A stretch of 44,410 nucleotides of DNA from Phycisphaerales bacterium (GCA_029260495.1 JAJDDD010000018.1:1-44410); one strand, 5' to 3'; counted from the first letter of the stretch, positions 34,301 to 42,519 are shown. Notes: generated by a model from the sequence alone, not told the origin. A program made the numbers and translations.

Positions 34301-34820
34301 CGACCCCGAAGATCACGATCGTGAGATCGAGCGCTTCACCTTCCCGCGTCAATCTGCGCGACGCCGACTATGCATTTCCGACTTTTTCCGCTCTACCGAG
34401 TCTGGCGAAAAGGACATTCTCGCGATGCACTGCGTCACGATGGGAGATCAAGCCAGCCGCCGCGCCAAAGTCCTCTTTGAAGCCAACGACTACACCGAAT
34501 ACCTGTTCATGCACGGCATGGGCGTTGAATGCGCTGAAGCGCTCGCGGAACTCTGGCACAAGCGCATCCGCCAGGAGCTTGGCGTCGCCGACGATGATTC
34601 CCCCAAGATCCGCGACCTCTTCGTCCAGCGTTATCGCGGCTCGCGCTACAGCTTTGGCTACCCCGCCTGCCCCGAGATGAGCGATCAAACCAAGCTCTTC
34701 CGCCTGCTCCAGCCGGACCGAATTGGCTGCCGTCTCACCGAAAATCATCAGATCGACCCCGAGCAGAGCACCAGTGCGATCGTCGTCCACCATCCTGAGG
34801 CAAAATATTTCAACGTCTAA
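31308..34820 (+). CDS. metH: cobalamin-dependent methionine synthase
   Basis: 1170 residues, full length. MetH transfers a methyl group from 5-methyltetrahydrofolate through methylcobalamin to homocysteine. Domains in order: homocysteine/zinc domain (about 1-320) with zinc cysteines Cys227 (GLNCATGP) and Cys293-Cys294 (GGCCGT); pterin domain (about 335-620, GERTNTNGSRKFK); cap and B12 domain (about 640-890) with the cobalt ligand His736 in DVHDIGKN; a short Ala-rich linker; and the AdoMet-binding reactivation domain (about 920-1170, RQSARRRLCISDFF, GYPACPEMSDQ). GTGAGG precedes the start. No metF or metE nearby. Confidence 0.97.
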   Translation: MPSPFLTALDRRVLFIDGAMGTSIHDCDCDLHRDYLGKENCTEILVQTRPEVIQGIHESFLEVGADIVETDTFGANKLVFSEFDLVDQTRELNRLAAEVARAACDNHTSKDKPRFVLGSMGPGTKLITLGHTDWDELHDSYAEQARGLLDGGVDALIIETCQDLLQIKCAINSCLTALDEHNKTPDDVPIMVSVTIETTGTMLLGTEIAAAARALRGYPIASLGLNCATGPTEMAEHIRWLSKNWPGRISVVPNAGLPALVEGRTEYPLKPQPFADALARFVEQDGANIVGGCCGTTPEHIRAMVQTVGDRAPARVEKTPNRSGAASLYAAVDYEQEASFLIVGERTNTNGSRKFKRLLNEEDFDGVVSMGKELVRDGSHVLDVCVDYVGRDGVRDMSEVVSRFVQQVAAPLMIDSTQIDVMEAGLKRAAGKCVINSMNLEDGEEKLGAICALAKKYNASVVAGAIDEDPIEAMAKTAQRKIEIAERIHDLAVNKYELAPGDILFDPLVLPVTTGVEADRRLALETIEGIRLISERLPQCHTVVGLSNVSFGLKPPARVVLNSAFLHECVEAGLTGAIVHASKILPRNKIDDEKWNAAIELLYDRRREGFDPLHEFIKLFPDDAHDGAEEKATLKDLPLEERLRQHIIDGEKQDLVESLEEALTQYEALAIVNDHLLGGMKVVGELFGSGQMQLPFVLQSAEVMKMAVAHLEPHMPKIEGQTKGRMILATVQGDVHDIGKNLVDIILSNNGYDVVNLGIKQPVSSILSALEEHGADAVGLSGLLVKSVGVMQDNLREMSLRKIGTPVILGGAALTRHYCETELRSTYETGEVFYGRDAFEGLRLMDAIRAGKFDDLRSEIEERRAKRAVADEKVHAARASADEASPAAATATIAAPAHSSVATDIDIPTAPFFGTRVIESLPLSEIYPFINKIALFRGQWQFKKGRKSDAEYQAQLEDEIEPIFSRLKAQCEAENILRPAVVYGFYPVQSAGEDLIIFDPEDHDREIERFTFPRQSARRRLCISDFFRSTESGEKDILAMHCVTMGDQASRRAKVLFEANDYTEYLFMHGMGVECAEALAELWHKRIRQELGVADDDSPKIRDLFVQRYRGSRYSFGYPACPEMSDQTKLFRLLQPDRIGCRLTENHQIDPEQSTSAIVVHHPEAKYFNV

Positions 34821-34961
34821 AATCTCTCTTGGGCGCTAAAAAAATCGGCTTAATCGGCTCTCCAGCCGCCTGGATGCAAAACTCAGTCATTTACCCCCCT
34901 TGACGCCTGGTGGTTCAGAGGTCCGTTTTTCTAATTTTATGGAATCATCGTTCCGCATTAT

Positions 34962-34970
34962 TGGTATAAC
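34962..34970 (+). promoter_or_regulatory. possible extended -10 promoter (TGGTATAAC)
   Basis: TG-G-TATAAC at 34962-34970 forms an extended -10 element about 110 bases before the start of the His-rich protein gene. The -35 position (GAATCA) is poor. The rest of the 262-base gap after metH shows no other feature. Confidence 0.35.
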
Positions 34971-35082
34971 CATGCAGAACGCTGGCGTGCAGAGCCGAGA
35001 CGATTCCCCTCGAAGCGACCGCCTGTCTCCGCCGTGAGCACACAACCCGGCAACCTTTCAGCTATTCAAGAAAGGCGCAGAA

Positions 35083-36147
35083 ATGAAAAACTTCAGAATC
35101 GCCATCATCACCAAGGCCGCCCTCGCTGTCGGCGCCATCTCTCTCTTTGCCGCGCCGCCCGCCGACGCAGGCTCGTGCCCGACCTCTTCATATTCCTATG
35201 GCAGCTACGGACATCGCGGCCATAGCGGCTACGGCCATCATTACGGCGGGCATTCCCGTTCCCGATCACACGTTGGCTTCAGCTACAAATATGGTTCACG
35301 AGGCCACCACGGTTTCGGCATCCACATCGGAAAATCCTACGGCCACAGTAATCACCACTACGGCAGGTCTCACCACTATTCCGGCCGTCACTCATCACGC
35401 TACTACGGGAACAACCATCACAGCGGCTACTACGTCGCCCATCCCAAGAAGTCCTATGACCGCGGCGTCGGCACTTATGACAATGGCGGTCGTGTGTACC
35501 GTGAAACACGCACCACCACCACATACAACACCGGCGCCAGCTACAACACACCTAAGAAAACCTACGTTGTTGATTCTTCCGCCCAGTTGGATCGCGCATG
35601 GAATCTTCTCAGCGACGGTGAAAACTCCCGCGCTCTTCGCGCCTTCGGCTCCGTCGCGTCTTCAGATCTTGACTCCGGCCCGCCCAAAGTTGGCTACTCG
35701 CTCGCCGCTGCGCTCGCTGGTGATGAGAACACCGCAGTCTGGGCCATGCGCCGCGCCTTCAGCTTCGATCCCAACGGCCTCATGTATGTCCCTGTCGATG
35801 ACAGCTTGACCCGCAAGCTCGAACGCCTCGCGGAGCGCTACGAACGCCGCGCTGACAAGCACCACCGCGCTGATGACTTTTTCATGCTCGCCTCCGTCTA
35901 CCACTTCCTCGGCGAATCCGATCTCGCCCGCTTCGCCATCACAGAAGCGTCCGGCTATGGCGATAACTCGCTCGCCGCTCGCAATCTCGAGGCTCTTCTC
36001 CCGGCTCCCCCAGCTGAGAACAGCATGTACGAGACAGAGAACTCCGCTCCCAGTATGTACGAAACGGAGACCTCTGCTCCCAATATGTACGCCCCGGTTC
36101 AGGAAGAGGAAGTCGTCGAAGAGGACTACGAATCTTACGACGGCTGA
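35083..36147 (+). CDS. secreted His/Gly/Tyr/Ser-rich protein with helical C-terminal domain
   Basis: 354 residues. Sec signal at 1-29 (KAALAVGAISLFAAPPADA), likely cut after ADA. Residues about 30-130 are low complexity, dominated by His, Gly, Tyr and Ser (SYGSYGHRGHSGYGHHYGG and similar), then a Thr/Tyr linker. Residues about 165-305 form a soluble helical region (LDRAWNLLSDGENSRALRAF, then ADDFFMLASVYHFLGESDLA) that looks like degenerate TPR pairs. The tail repeats a unit SMYETE-SAP three times and ends very acidic. His-rich stretches can bind metals or phase-separate; no function is known. A clear terminator follows. Confidence 0.85.
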   Translation: MKNFRIAIITKAALAVGAISLFAAPPADAGSCPTSSYSYGSYGHRGHSGYGHHYGGHSRSRSHVGFSYKYGSRGHHGFGIHIGKSYGHSNHHYGRSHHYSGRHSSRYYGNNHHSGYYVAHPKKSYDRGVGTYDNGGRVYRETRTTTTYNTGASYNTPKKTYVVDSSAQLDRAWNLLSDGENSRALRAFGSVASSDLDSGPPKVGYSLAAALAGDENTAVWAMRRAFSFDPNGLMYVPVDDSLTRKLERLAERYERRADKHHRADDFFMLASVYHFLGESDLARFAITEASGYGDNSLAARNLEALLPAPPAENSMYETENSAPSMYETETSAPNMYAPVQEEEVVEEDYESYDG

Positions 36148-36180
36148 AATTCAGCCAATCCCAACTTCATTCTCTCCCAT

Positions 36181-36217
36181 ACGCGTCCTCCCCTTCAAAG
36201 GCGGACGCGTTTTTTTA
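36181..36217 (+). terminator. intrinsic terminator of the His-rich protein gene
   Basis: Stem ACGCGTCC (36181-36188) with GGACGCGT (36203-36210), 14-nt loop, followed by a T-run to 36217. It lies 33 bases after the stop at 36147. Confidence 0.88.
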
Positions 36218-36357
36218 TCCCGGCGATCCTGACCGCTGAATGAGTTGTGATTTCATTCTGCCCTCCGTTCGACGTGCGTCAGGCCGAACCGCGGACGCAT
36301 CGATCGCCCATTTCCGTGTTCGCCGCGTCCGCGGGTCACCTCCGCTAAACTCGTCCC

Positions 36358-37575
36358 ATGCTGCCATTGGTCATCTTCGATGATGGAACGGGCGCTCTCG
36401 CGCCGCTCGCCGACCTGCGCCCCGTCTTTGACATTCGTACAGGCGCTTTCACAACAATCGAGCGCCTTGAATGCGCCGTTGGCTCTCGTGCCAGCGCCCT
36501 GATCTGCCCGGATGACGTCGCGCCCCTCATCGAGAATGGCTCTGGTGTTCTCATCAATGAACTGCCCGATGCTGAGGAGCTGCTCCTTGTCAGCGCTCGC
36601 TGCGCTCTTCCGCCGGAAGGTCTTGCCGATCTCAAAGTTGGCGCCGCGATGGTTGAATCTGCTTCGGGCGATGTCGTCGCAGCGAGGCTTCTCCAGGTTG
36701 ATGCTCAGTATTTTCTCGATCGTCTCAAACTCCCGGAGAGCGCGCTTATTCGTGAGACGCCCGACCGATGCCTGCTCGCTCATCCCGAGGATGTCATCCG
36801 CTTCCGCGACGCTGCGCTGCGCTTTGATCTGGATGCGATTGTGCGCAAAGCGCCAGCAAACGCTTCGCAGCACCCCGGCGTCACAATTCTCGGCGAGTCA
36901 CCCGTCCTTATTGATGACGATGCGACCGTCCTGCCAACCGTCGTGCTCGATGCTGCCCAAGGCCCCATCGTGATCGCCGCCGGCGCCTTGGTTCGCCCGC
37001 GAGTCATCATCGTGGGGCCCGCCTACATTGGGCCCGGCGCCACCATCCTCGATGGCGCGCTCATCAAGGCCAACACATCCATCGGCCCGCAATGCAAGGT
37101 TGCTGGGGAAGTCGGTGGGACTATTTTTCAAGGATTTTCCAACAAATCTCACGACGGCCACCTCGGCGATTCTTGGATCGGCCAATGGGTGAATCTCGGC
37201 GCCGGCGCCACAAACTCCAACCTGCTCAACACCTACGGCGAAGTCTCCATACGCTCCGCCGCCGATGAGCCGCGTCGCCGCACCGAGCTCACCTTTCTCG
37301 GCGCTATCATCGGCGATCATGTCAAGATCGCGATCGGCACGCGCATCATGACCGGCAGCGTCTTCGGTCTCGGCGCCATGATCGCCTCTGCAGCGCCTCC
37401 GCCCACGTTCATCGAACGCTTCACCTGGCTCACCGATGACGGGGCTCAGTGGTATCGCTTTGAGAAGTTTATCGCTGTCGCGCGCACTGTCATGGCTCGT
37501 CGGGATATCGAGCCCGCCGAAGCCTACATCAATCAGCTCCAGCGCCTCCATCGGGCAGCAGCTCCCCATGTCTGA
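36358..37575 (+). CDS. alternative GlmU: GlcNAc-1-P uridylyl/acetyltransferase-like
   Basis: 405 residues. The N-terminus (LVIFDDGTGALAPLADLRPV, then FDIRTGAFTTIERLE) and the core QGFSNKSHDGHLGDSWIG and VNLGAGATNSNL match the TIGR03991-type protein that replaces classical GlmU in Bacteroidetes and several other phyla. The second half is a left-handed beta-helix of hexapeptide repeats (ILGESPVLIDDDATVLPTVV onward). By family it should supply UDP-GlcNAc for peptidoglycan and LPS; both activities are inferred. The last 8 bases overlap polA. Confidence 0.88.
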   Translation: MLPLVIFDDGTGALAPLADLRPVFDIRTGAFTTIERLECAVGSRASALICPDDVAPLIENGSGVLINELPDAEELLLVSARCALPPEGLADLKVGAAMVESASGDVVAARLLQVDAQYFLDRLKLPESALIRETPDRCLLAHPEDVIRFRDAALRFDLDAIVRKAPANASQHPGVTILGESPVLIDDDATVLPTVVLDAAQGPIVIAAGALVRPRVIIVGPAYIGPGATILDGALIKANTSIGPQCKVAGEVGGTIFQGFSNKSHDGHLGDSWIGQWVNLGAGATNSNLLNTYGEVSIRSAADEPRRRTELTFLGAIIGDHVKIAIGTRIMTGSVFGLGAMIASAAPPPTFIERFTWLTDDGAQWYRFEKFIAVARTVMARRDIEPAEAYINQLQRLHRAAAPHV

Positions 37576-40447
37576 GCCGCCAGGGCCGAAAACGCTCTAC
37601 ATCATCGATGGGCACGCCCAGTTTTTTCGCGCCTTTCACGCGATCCGCACCGCGATGACCTCGCCCGTCACCAAAGAGCCCACCAACGCGACGTTCGGCT
37701 TCGTTGGCATGATTCTCAAGCTCCTGCGCACATGCCATCCCGACTATCTCGCCGTCGTGATTGATGTCTCCGGTGATCAGGAGTCATTCCGCTCCGAGCT
37801 CTATCCCGCATACAAAGCCAATCGCGAGCCCCCCCCCGAAACTCTTCACCCGCAGGTCGAGCGCTGCGTCTCGCTGCTCCAGGAGATCGGCGTGCCCGTG
37901 CTCGGCGTCGAGCGCGTCGAGGCAGATGATGTCATCGCGACAATCGTTGAATCCCTCATCAGAGATCGCGATGATCTGCGCATCAGCATTGTGTCCAAGG
38001 ACAAAGACCTTCAGCAGTTGCTCATTCCCGGTCGAGTCCAGATGTATGACGTGCATACTGAGGAGGCGATCACTGTTGAAAAGCTCAAGGAAACCAAGGG
38101 CGTCGCTCCCGAGCAGGTTGTCGACATGCTCACGCTCATGGGCGACACCGTGGACAATGTGCCCGGCGTCGAAGGCATCGGTCCCAAGACCGCTGCCCAG
38201 CTCATCGCGCAATATGGCTCGCTGGACGAACTGCTCGCTCACGCTGACGAAATCAAAGGCAAGCGCGGAGAGCGCCTCCGCGAAGCCGCCCCCAGACTTC
38301 CTCTCAGTAAGCAACTCATCACACTCAAGCGCGATGTTGAAGTCGACTTCGATCTCGAAAATGCCAATACCGAGCGCTTCGATCTGTCCAGGCTCATTCC
38401 AATTCTCAAAGAGCTCGGCTTCAATCGCCACCAGAATGAAGTGCAGGAGCTGCTCGGGAGTGAGAGCTCCGATGATGAGCCGGCGCCGGCGCTATCGCCA
38501 GTTCGCTCGCGCTCTGCTCCACCTGAATATGGCGGCACGCTTTTCGATGTCACGCCGGAAATCGAACCTGCCGGCGAATACGCATGTGTGCGCACGGAAG
38601 ATGAACTTCGCGCGCTCATCGAGGAACTCAAGGCAGCAGATATTTTCGCCATCGACACCGAGACAACGGGGCTCTCGCCCCTCACATCTGATCTGGTTGG
38701 CCTCTCTTTTTCCACCCGGCCCGGGGTCGCAGCGTACGTTCCTGTGCGCTCACCAGAGCCGGAAACCCACCTTTCATGCGCACAGGCGATGGAAATGCTG
38801 CGCACAATCCTGGTCGATCCGGCGCACAAAAAGTGTGGTCACAACCTCAAATATGACCAGCTCATTCTCCGCAATCACGGCATCGAGCTGCGCGGCGTCG
38901 CCTTTGATTCCATGGTCGCGAGTTTCCTTATCGATGCCTCTCGCTCTTCGCACAGTCTGGATGCGCTTGCGCTGGCGCTTCTCAAGCACGAATGCGTCTC
39001 CATCAAAGAGCTGATCGGCGTCGGGAAAAATCAGCGCACCTTCGCTGAAGTTCCACTTCGGCAAGCAGTTGCGTACGCCGCCGAGGACGCGGACATCGCG
39101 TTGCGTTTGTGCCAAGCGATGGCGCCGCAGATTCGGGCTATGCAGTTGCAGGAGCTCTTTGACGACGTCGAAATGCCATTAGTCCATGTGCTGGCGGAAC
39201 TTGAGTGGAACGGTGTGAAGGTGGATGCGGATGAGCTTGATAGACAGGCGCTCGGCTTGCGCGCACGAATTGAGGAACTACGCGAAGAAATTGAAAAACA
39301 GGCGCCGAGACCGTTCAATCCGGATTCACCAAAACAGCTTTCAGCGGTGCTGTTTAATAAATCTGATGATGATGAGGCGCCGGGGCTGGGAATCAAGCCG
39401 ATCAAGCGGACGAAAACGGGCTATTCGACAGATGTTGAGGTGCTGGAAAAGCTGGCTGCGGATCCAGAAGTTGAAACTCCGATCCCGGGATTGGTGCTTG
39501 AGCATCGGCAGCTGACGAAGCTGGTGAGCACCTATCTGGTGGCGCTCAAGGAGGCGATCAACCCGAAAACTGGGCGCGTGCATGCGTCATTCCACCAGAC
39601 TGGGGCGGCGACGGGGCGGCTTTCTTCATCGGATCCCAATCTTCAGAATATTCCGATCCGCTCGGAGATCGGAAGGAAGATTCGGCGTGCGTTTGTGCCG
39701 GAAGATGGCAATCAGTTCATCGTTGCGGATTATTCGCAGGTCGAACTGCGTCTGCTTGCACACTTGTCGCGCGATGAAAACTTGCTGGCCGCGTTTGAGC
39801 GGGGGGCGGATATTCATCGTGAAGTCGCTGCCCAAATTAATAACGTTGCGATTGATGACGTGACGAGCGAGCAGCGGAGCGCTGCGAAGATGGTGAACTT
39901 TGGGATTGTGTACGGGGTGACGCCCTTTGGATTAGCGCGGCGGCTTGAGATCAGCGATGCGGAAGCGGGGCAGATCATTGATGATTACAAGCATCGTTTT
40001 CCTGGGATTACGACGTTTCTGCAAGAGTGTGTTGCGCAGGCGATTCGATATGGTTATGTCGAAACGATTCTGAAACGTCGGCGATCCGTACCGCAAGTTG
40101 AATCGCGCAGGCCGCAGGAACGGGCGATGGGCGAGCGCGTCGCGATCAACTCTGTGGTGCAGGGTTCGGCGGCGGACCTGATTAAGCTGGCGATGGTGGA
40201 TCTTCAGCGTTTGGTCGACGCTGGGAGAAGTGGGGAGGGAGGCGCGGAAGTCAGTGATGAAGCCCGGGCATTGGCAGGGACGAAGATGCTAATCCAGATT
40301 CACGATGAGCTTGTGTTTGAAACGCCGGCTGATCTTGCGCCAGGAGCGATGGGGGTGATCGTCGCGCGAATGGAAGGCGCGATGAAGCTTCGGACGCCGC
40401 TGAAGATTGACGCCAGCATGGCGAGTCGATGGTCCGAGGGGAAGTAG
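37568..40447 (+). CDS. polA: DNA polymerase I
   Basis: 959 residues from ATG 37568, overlapping the end of the previous gene by 8 bases; a longer frame upstream runs through that gene and is rejected. 5'-3' exonuclease domain at about 9-300 (LYIIDGHAQFFRAFHAI, ASIVSKDKDLQQL-like core, VEGIGPKTAAQLI). The 3'-5' proofreading domain looks active: DTETTGL with Asp363 and Glu365. Polymerase motifs are intact: motif A VADYSQVELRLLAHLSRDE with Asp721, O-helix RSAAKMVNFGIVYG, motif C QIHDELVFE with Asp913. Codon use changes midway: up to about codon 490 codons prefer C at third positions, after that G and T, with G far exceeding C on the coding strand. The protein itself shows no break. Confidence 0.97.
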   Translation: MSEPPGPKTLYIIDGHAQFFRAFHAIRTAMTSPVTKEPTNATFGFVGMILKLLRTCHPDYLAVVIDVSGDQESFRSELYPAYKANREPPPETLHPQVERCVSLLQEIGVPVLGVERVEADDVIATIVESLIRDRDDLRISIVSKDKDLQQLLIPGRVQMYDVHTEEAITVEKLKETKGVAPEQVVDMLTLMGDTVDNVPGVEGIGPKTAAQLIAQYGSLDELLAHADEIKGKRGERLREAAPRLPLSKQLITLKRDVEVDFDLENANTERFDLSRLIPILKELGFNRHQNEVQELLGSESSDDEPAPALSPVRSRSAPPEYGGTLFDVTPEIEPAGEYACVRTEDELRALIEELKAADIFAIDTETTGLSPLTSDLVGLSFSTRPGVAAYVPVRSPEPETHLSCAQAMEMLRTILVDPAHKKCGHNLKYDQLILRNHGIELRGVAFDSMVASFLIDASRSSHSLDALALALLKHECVSIKELIGVGKNQRTFAEVPLRQAVAYAAEDADIALRLCQAMAPQIRAMQLQELFDDVEMPLVHVLAELEWNGVKVDADELDRQALGLRARIEELREEIEKQAPRPFNPDSPKQLSAVLFNKSDDDEAPGLGIKPIKRTKTGYSTDVEVLEKLAADPEVETPIPGLVLEHRQLTKLVSTYLVALKEAINPKTGRVHASFHQTGAATGRLSSSDPNLQNIPIRSEIGRKIRRAFVPEDGNQFIVADYSQVELRLLAHLSRDENLLAAFERGADIHREVAAQINNVAIDDVTSEQRSAAKMVNFGIVYGVTPFGLARRLEISDAEAGQIIDDYKHRFPGITTFLQECVAQAIRYGYVETILKRRRSVPQVESRRPQERAMGERVAINSVVQGSAADLIKLAMVDLQRLVDAGRSGEGGAEVSDEARALAGTKMLIQIHDELVFETPADLAPGAMGVIVARMEGAMKLRTPLKIDASMASRWSEGK

Positions 40448-40624
40448 GGGGCTGGCGGGGGCTGAGCTTGTCAGGGTTTGCTCGGTGGGTGAATCGAAAT
40501 TGCATGCCTGCGTAGAGCGTGGTGAGGATGCATTGATGGCGTCACGAAAGCGAAGTTGACAATTTGGTTAAGCCTGGCTGAGATTGATAGAGGGTCGGCC
40601 GGCCGCGATCTTGGGCGGTGCTCC

Positions 40625-40652
40625 TTGACAGTCGCGGCGGGGCGGCTACATT
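40625..40652 (+). promoter_or_regulatory. sigma-70 promoter of tRNA-Asp
   Basis: TTGACA at 40625-40630, 16-bp spacer, TACATT at 40647-40652. Transcription would begin near 40659, about 31 nt before the mature tRNA 5' end. The remaining bases back to the polA stop (40448-40624) hold nothing I recognise. Confidence 0.7.
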
Positions 40653-40689
40653 TCCACGTTCCAGCGATGTGTTTTGGCTGGCGTTTGTT

Positions 40690-40763
40690 GGGGCGGTAGC
40701 TCAATTGGTTAGAGTCCCGGACTGTCGATCCGGAGGTTGCGGGTTCGATTCCCGTCCGCCTCG
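40690..40763 (+). tRNA. tRNA-Asp(GUC)
   Basis: Complete cloverleaf of 74 nt: acceptor GGGGCGG/CCGCCTC (one G-U), D arm GCTC...GAGT, anticodon stem CCGGA/TCCGG with loop CTGTCGA giving anticodon GTC, T arm GCGGG-TTCGATT-CCCGT, discriminator G73. CCA is not encoded. It has a promoter upstream and a terminator 5 bases downstream, and is the attachment site of the neighbouring integrase element. Confidence 0.97.
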
Positions 40764-42088
40764 CTTGATAAACCCCTGCAATGCAGGGGTTTATTTTTTG
40801 GCGCATCCGGTGCGTTACCCTTGAAAACGCCCGGTGCGTCTAAAGTGCGTCTTGAAGTGTCTGTCGCACCGTGTGTCAGGAAGTCGCTGAGCGACTCTCT
40901 CGCCACGTCCGCATCGCGTGATTCAGCAGCGAGGTAGAACGCCTGGGTCGTATCGATCTTCGAGTGCCCCATATATTCCTTGAGCACATGGATGGGAACG
41001 ACACGCGCCATGAACGTGCCGTAGGTCCTTCGGAGATCGTGAAGTGAACCCATTGGCCACAGCACGTCCTTGACCTCGGCTCCACGCCGATGGGCGAGCA
41101 GCTTGCGGGCCTCACGCTGGAGTGTGCGGAACCGCTTGGCGACGTTGTTCATCAAATCGAAGTTGGCCCTGAGCCCGTTGCTGGACAACCCCGCATCGAT
41201 TTTCGCGAGGCGGTCGAGAGAGAGGAACACATACGCAGACTCATCGCCGCCCTCTTGGAGTTCCATGAGCCGGGAGAGAGTCTCCTCGGGGACAGGGACG
41301 GTTCGTTCGTTATACGACTTCGAGGTCCACTCCAAGATGCGAAATTCGCCTCGGTCGGGCACAGTAAAGGTGCCGGGTCGCTTGGCGGCAACACGGACGG
41401 TGCCTCGCTCGAAGTCGATGTCCTGCCAGAGCAGATTGAGAAGCTCGCTCTTTCGGAGCCCGGTGCTTACAGCAAGCTGTACGAATGTCCGCAGCCACAG
41501 ACCGGAGGCGACATCGAGCATCGCGCCTACTTCCTCAGGCGAAAACACTCGTTTCGATCTTGCCTGTGTCTTGGGCATGCGGACCTTTGCAAAGGGGTTC
41601 TCTTGAAGGAACCCGTACCCGATCGCTCGGTTGAACATCGCTTTGAGAGTGCGAAGCGTCTTGGCAAGCGTTGCCGGTGCACAGCTTCGTTCCTCGATCA
41701 CGTACCGTTTGAGCAGGCCGATCGAGGCTTGATTGATCTTCGTCAGGAGAATGTGCTCGCCGAGCGCAGCCGTCGCGTGCTTGCCTGCATGCCGCATGCC
41801 TTGGAGGCTGTCGGGCTTCATGTCGAATGCGACCGCGTCCACGTCGTACTCGATGAAAGCGCTGAGGGTGATCTCGCGAGGCTTGTCTCTTGCGACTTGG
41901 CCAGCGTTGATCTTCGCTTCCTTCTCGCGTCGACGGGTTTCCGCTGCGTTGCGGGTCATCTTCCCAACTAGGCCGATTGACTCTGAGTAGCGGCGACCGT
42001 CCGATCCATACCACCGCAGCGTCCAGTACTGGGACTTGCCATTGGCCTTTGTGTTTTTCGTACGCTTTTGGAGTTGAACATTGATCAT
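40709..42088 (-). CDS. tyrosine recombinase / integrase
   Basis: 459 residues. N-terminal SAM-like core-binding domain (about 75-180) and catalytic domain with Arg in STGLRKSELLNLLW, the HxxR box HDLRRTYGTF, the GH pair in EYMGHSKIDTTQ and the nucleophile Tyr in AFYLAAES. It should catalyse integration and excision of the element next to tRNA-Asp. The frame reads on through the tRNA's terminator and stops inside the tRNA (stop at 40711-40709), so the last 30 or so residues (KNKPLHCRGL, then GNRTRNLRIDSPGL) are the antisense of terminator and tRNA. That arrangement places attL at the 3' part of the tRNA gene. Confidence 0.95.
   Translation of the reverse strand: MINVQLQKRTKNTKANGKSQYWTLRWYGSDGRRYSESIGLVGKMTRNAAETRRREKEAKINAGQVARDKPREITLSAFIEYDVDAVAFDMKPDSLQGMRHAGKHATAALGEHILLTKINQASIGLLKRYVIEERSCAPATLAKTLRTLKAMFNRAIGYGFLQENPFAKVRMPKTQARSKRVFSPEEVGAMLDVASGLWLRTFVQLAVSTGLRKSELLNLLWQDIDFERGTVRVAAKRPGTFTVPDRGEFRILEWTSKSYNERTVPVPEETLSRLMELQEGGDESAYVFLSLDRLAKIDAGLSSNGLRANFDLMNNVAKRFRTLQREARKLLAHRRGAEVKDVLWPMGSLHDLRRTYGTFMARVVPIHVLKEYMGHSKIDTTQAFYLAAESRDADVARESLSDFLTHGATDTSRRTLDAPGVFKGNAPDAPKNKPLHCRGLSSEADGNRTRNLRIDSPGL
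40724..40763. other. presumed attachment site (attL core) in tRNA 3' half
   Basis: Integrase and tRNA overlap at this end, and elements of this type usually recombine in the anticodon- or T-arm side and restore the tRNA 3' end. I looked for a second copy of the T-arm/acceptor sequence (GGTTCGATTCCCGTCCGCC) up to 44410 and found none, so attR would lie to the right of the window. The exact crossover cannot be read from one end. Confidence 0.45.
40768..40799 (+). terminator. terminator of tRNA-Asp
   Basis: 10-13 bp perfect inverted repeat ATAAACCCCTGCA / TGCAGGGGTTTAT (40768-40780 with 40782-40794), followed by TTTTTT to 40799. Read on the other strand it codes for part of the integrase C-terminus. 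Confidence 0.9.
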
Positions 42089-42129
42089 GGTGTGTGCCTT
42101 TACAGGCTAATGGGATCGGTGTTTGGGAT

Positions 42130-42519
42130 CTACTCCGCGGACTGTGACTGACCGTATCGCTCCGTTTGCTCAAGGACGAATCGTTGGAGTTCGGCACGCG
42201 CGAAGCGATTGTTGCGACCGACCCGACACGGGCGCAGTCTTCCCGAGTGGACCAGGTATTCGAGCGACTTGAGTGCATCGGCCATGTCGCGGCCTCCCTC
42301 ATCCAGGCGAAGGAAGACGACGGCCTCCTGAGCTGTCATGAGCGATGGCGCGATTCGTGGAGGATCGGTCGGCAGCCAGTCCGGACCAAACCCGTGCGTC
42401 TGTTGCCATGCGCCAGCATTGCTCGTTTCGCTGCTCAGTCGGGTTGGCTTGGTGTGTTCAAACATCGTGTGGTGGTTGTCAGCAGGCCTGCGAACAGGGT
42501 GGGCAAATAAAAGAGTCAC
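42130..42519 (-). CDS. excisionase-like DNA-binding protein
   Basis: 129 residues from GTG 42519 that overlaps the preceding stop (GTGA); ATG 42465 is an alternative start giving 111 residues. The C-terminal 70 residues (LMTAQEAVVFLRLDE, LEYLVHSGRLRPCRVGRNNR, FARAELQRFVLEQ) follow the MerR-like winged-helix pattern of excisionases and 'helix-turn-helix domain 17' proteins: 'T..EA...L......L..L..SG.L....G....F....L..F'. Its position between the repressor module and the integrase, 41 bases before the integrase start, fits a recombination directionality factor. Confidence 0.75.
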   Translation of the reverse strand: MTLLFAHPVRRPADNHHTMFEHTKPTRLSSETSNAGAWQQTHGFGPDWLPTDPPRIAPSLMTAQEAVVFLRLDEGGRDMADALKSLEYLVHSGRLRPCRVGRNNRFARAELQRFVLEQTERYGQSQSAE

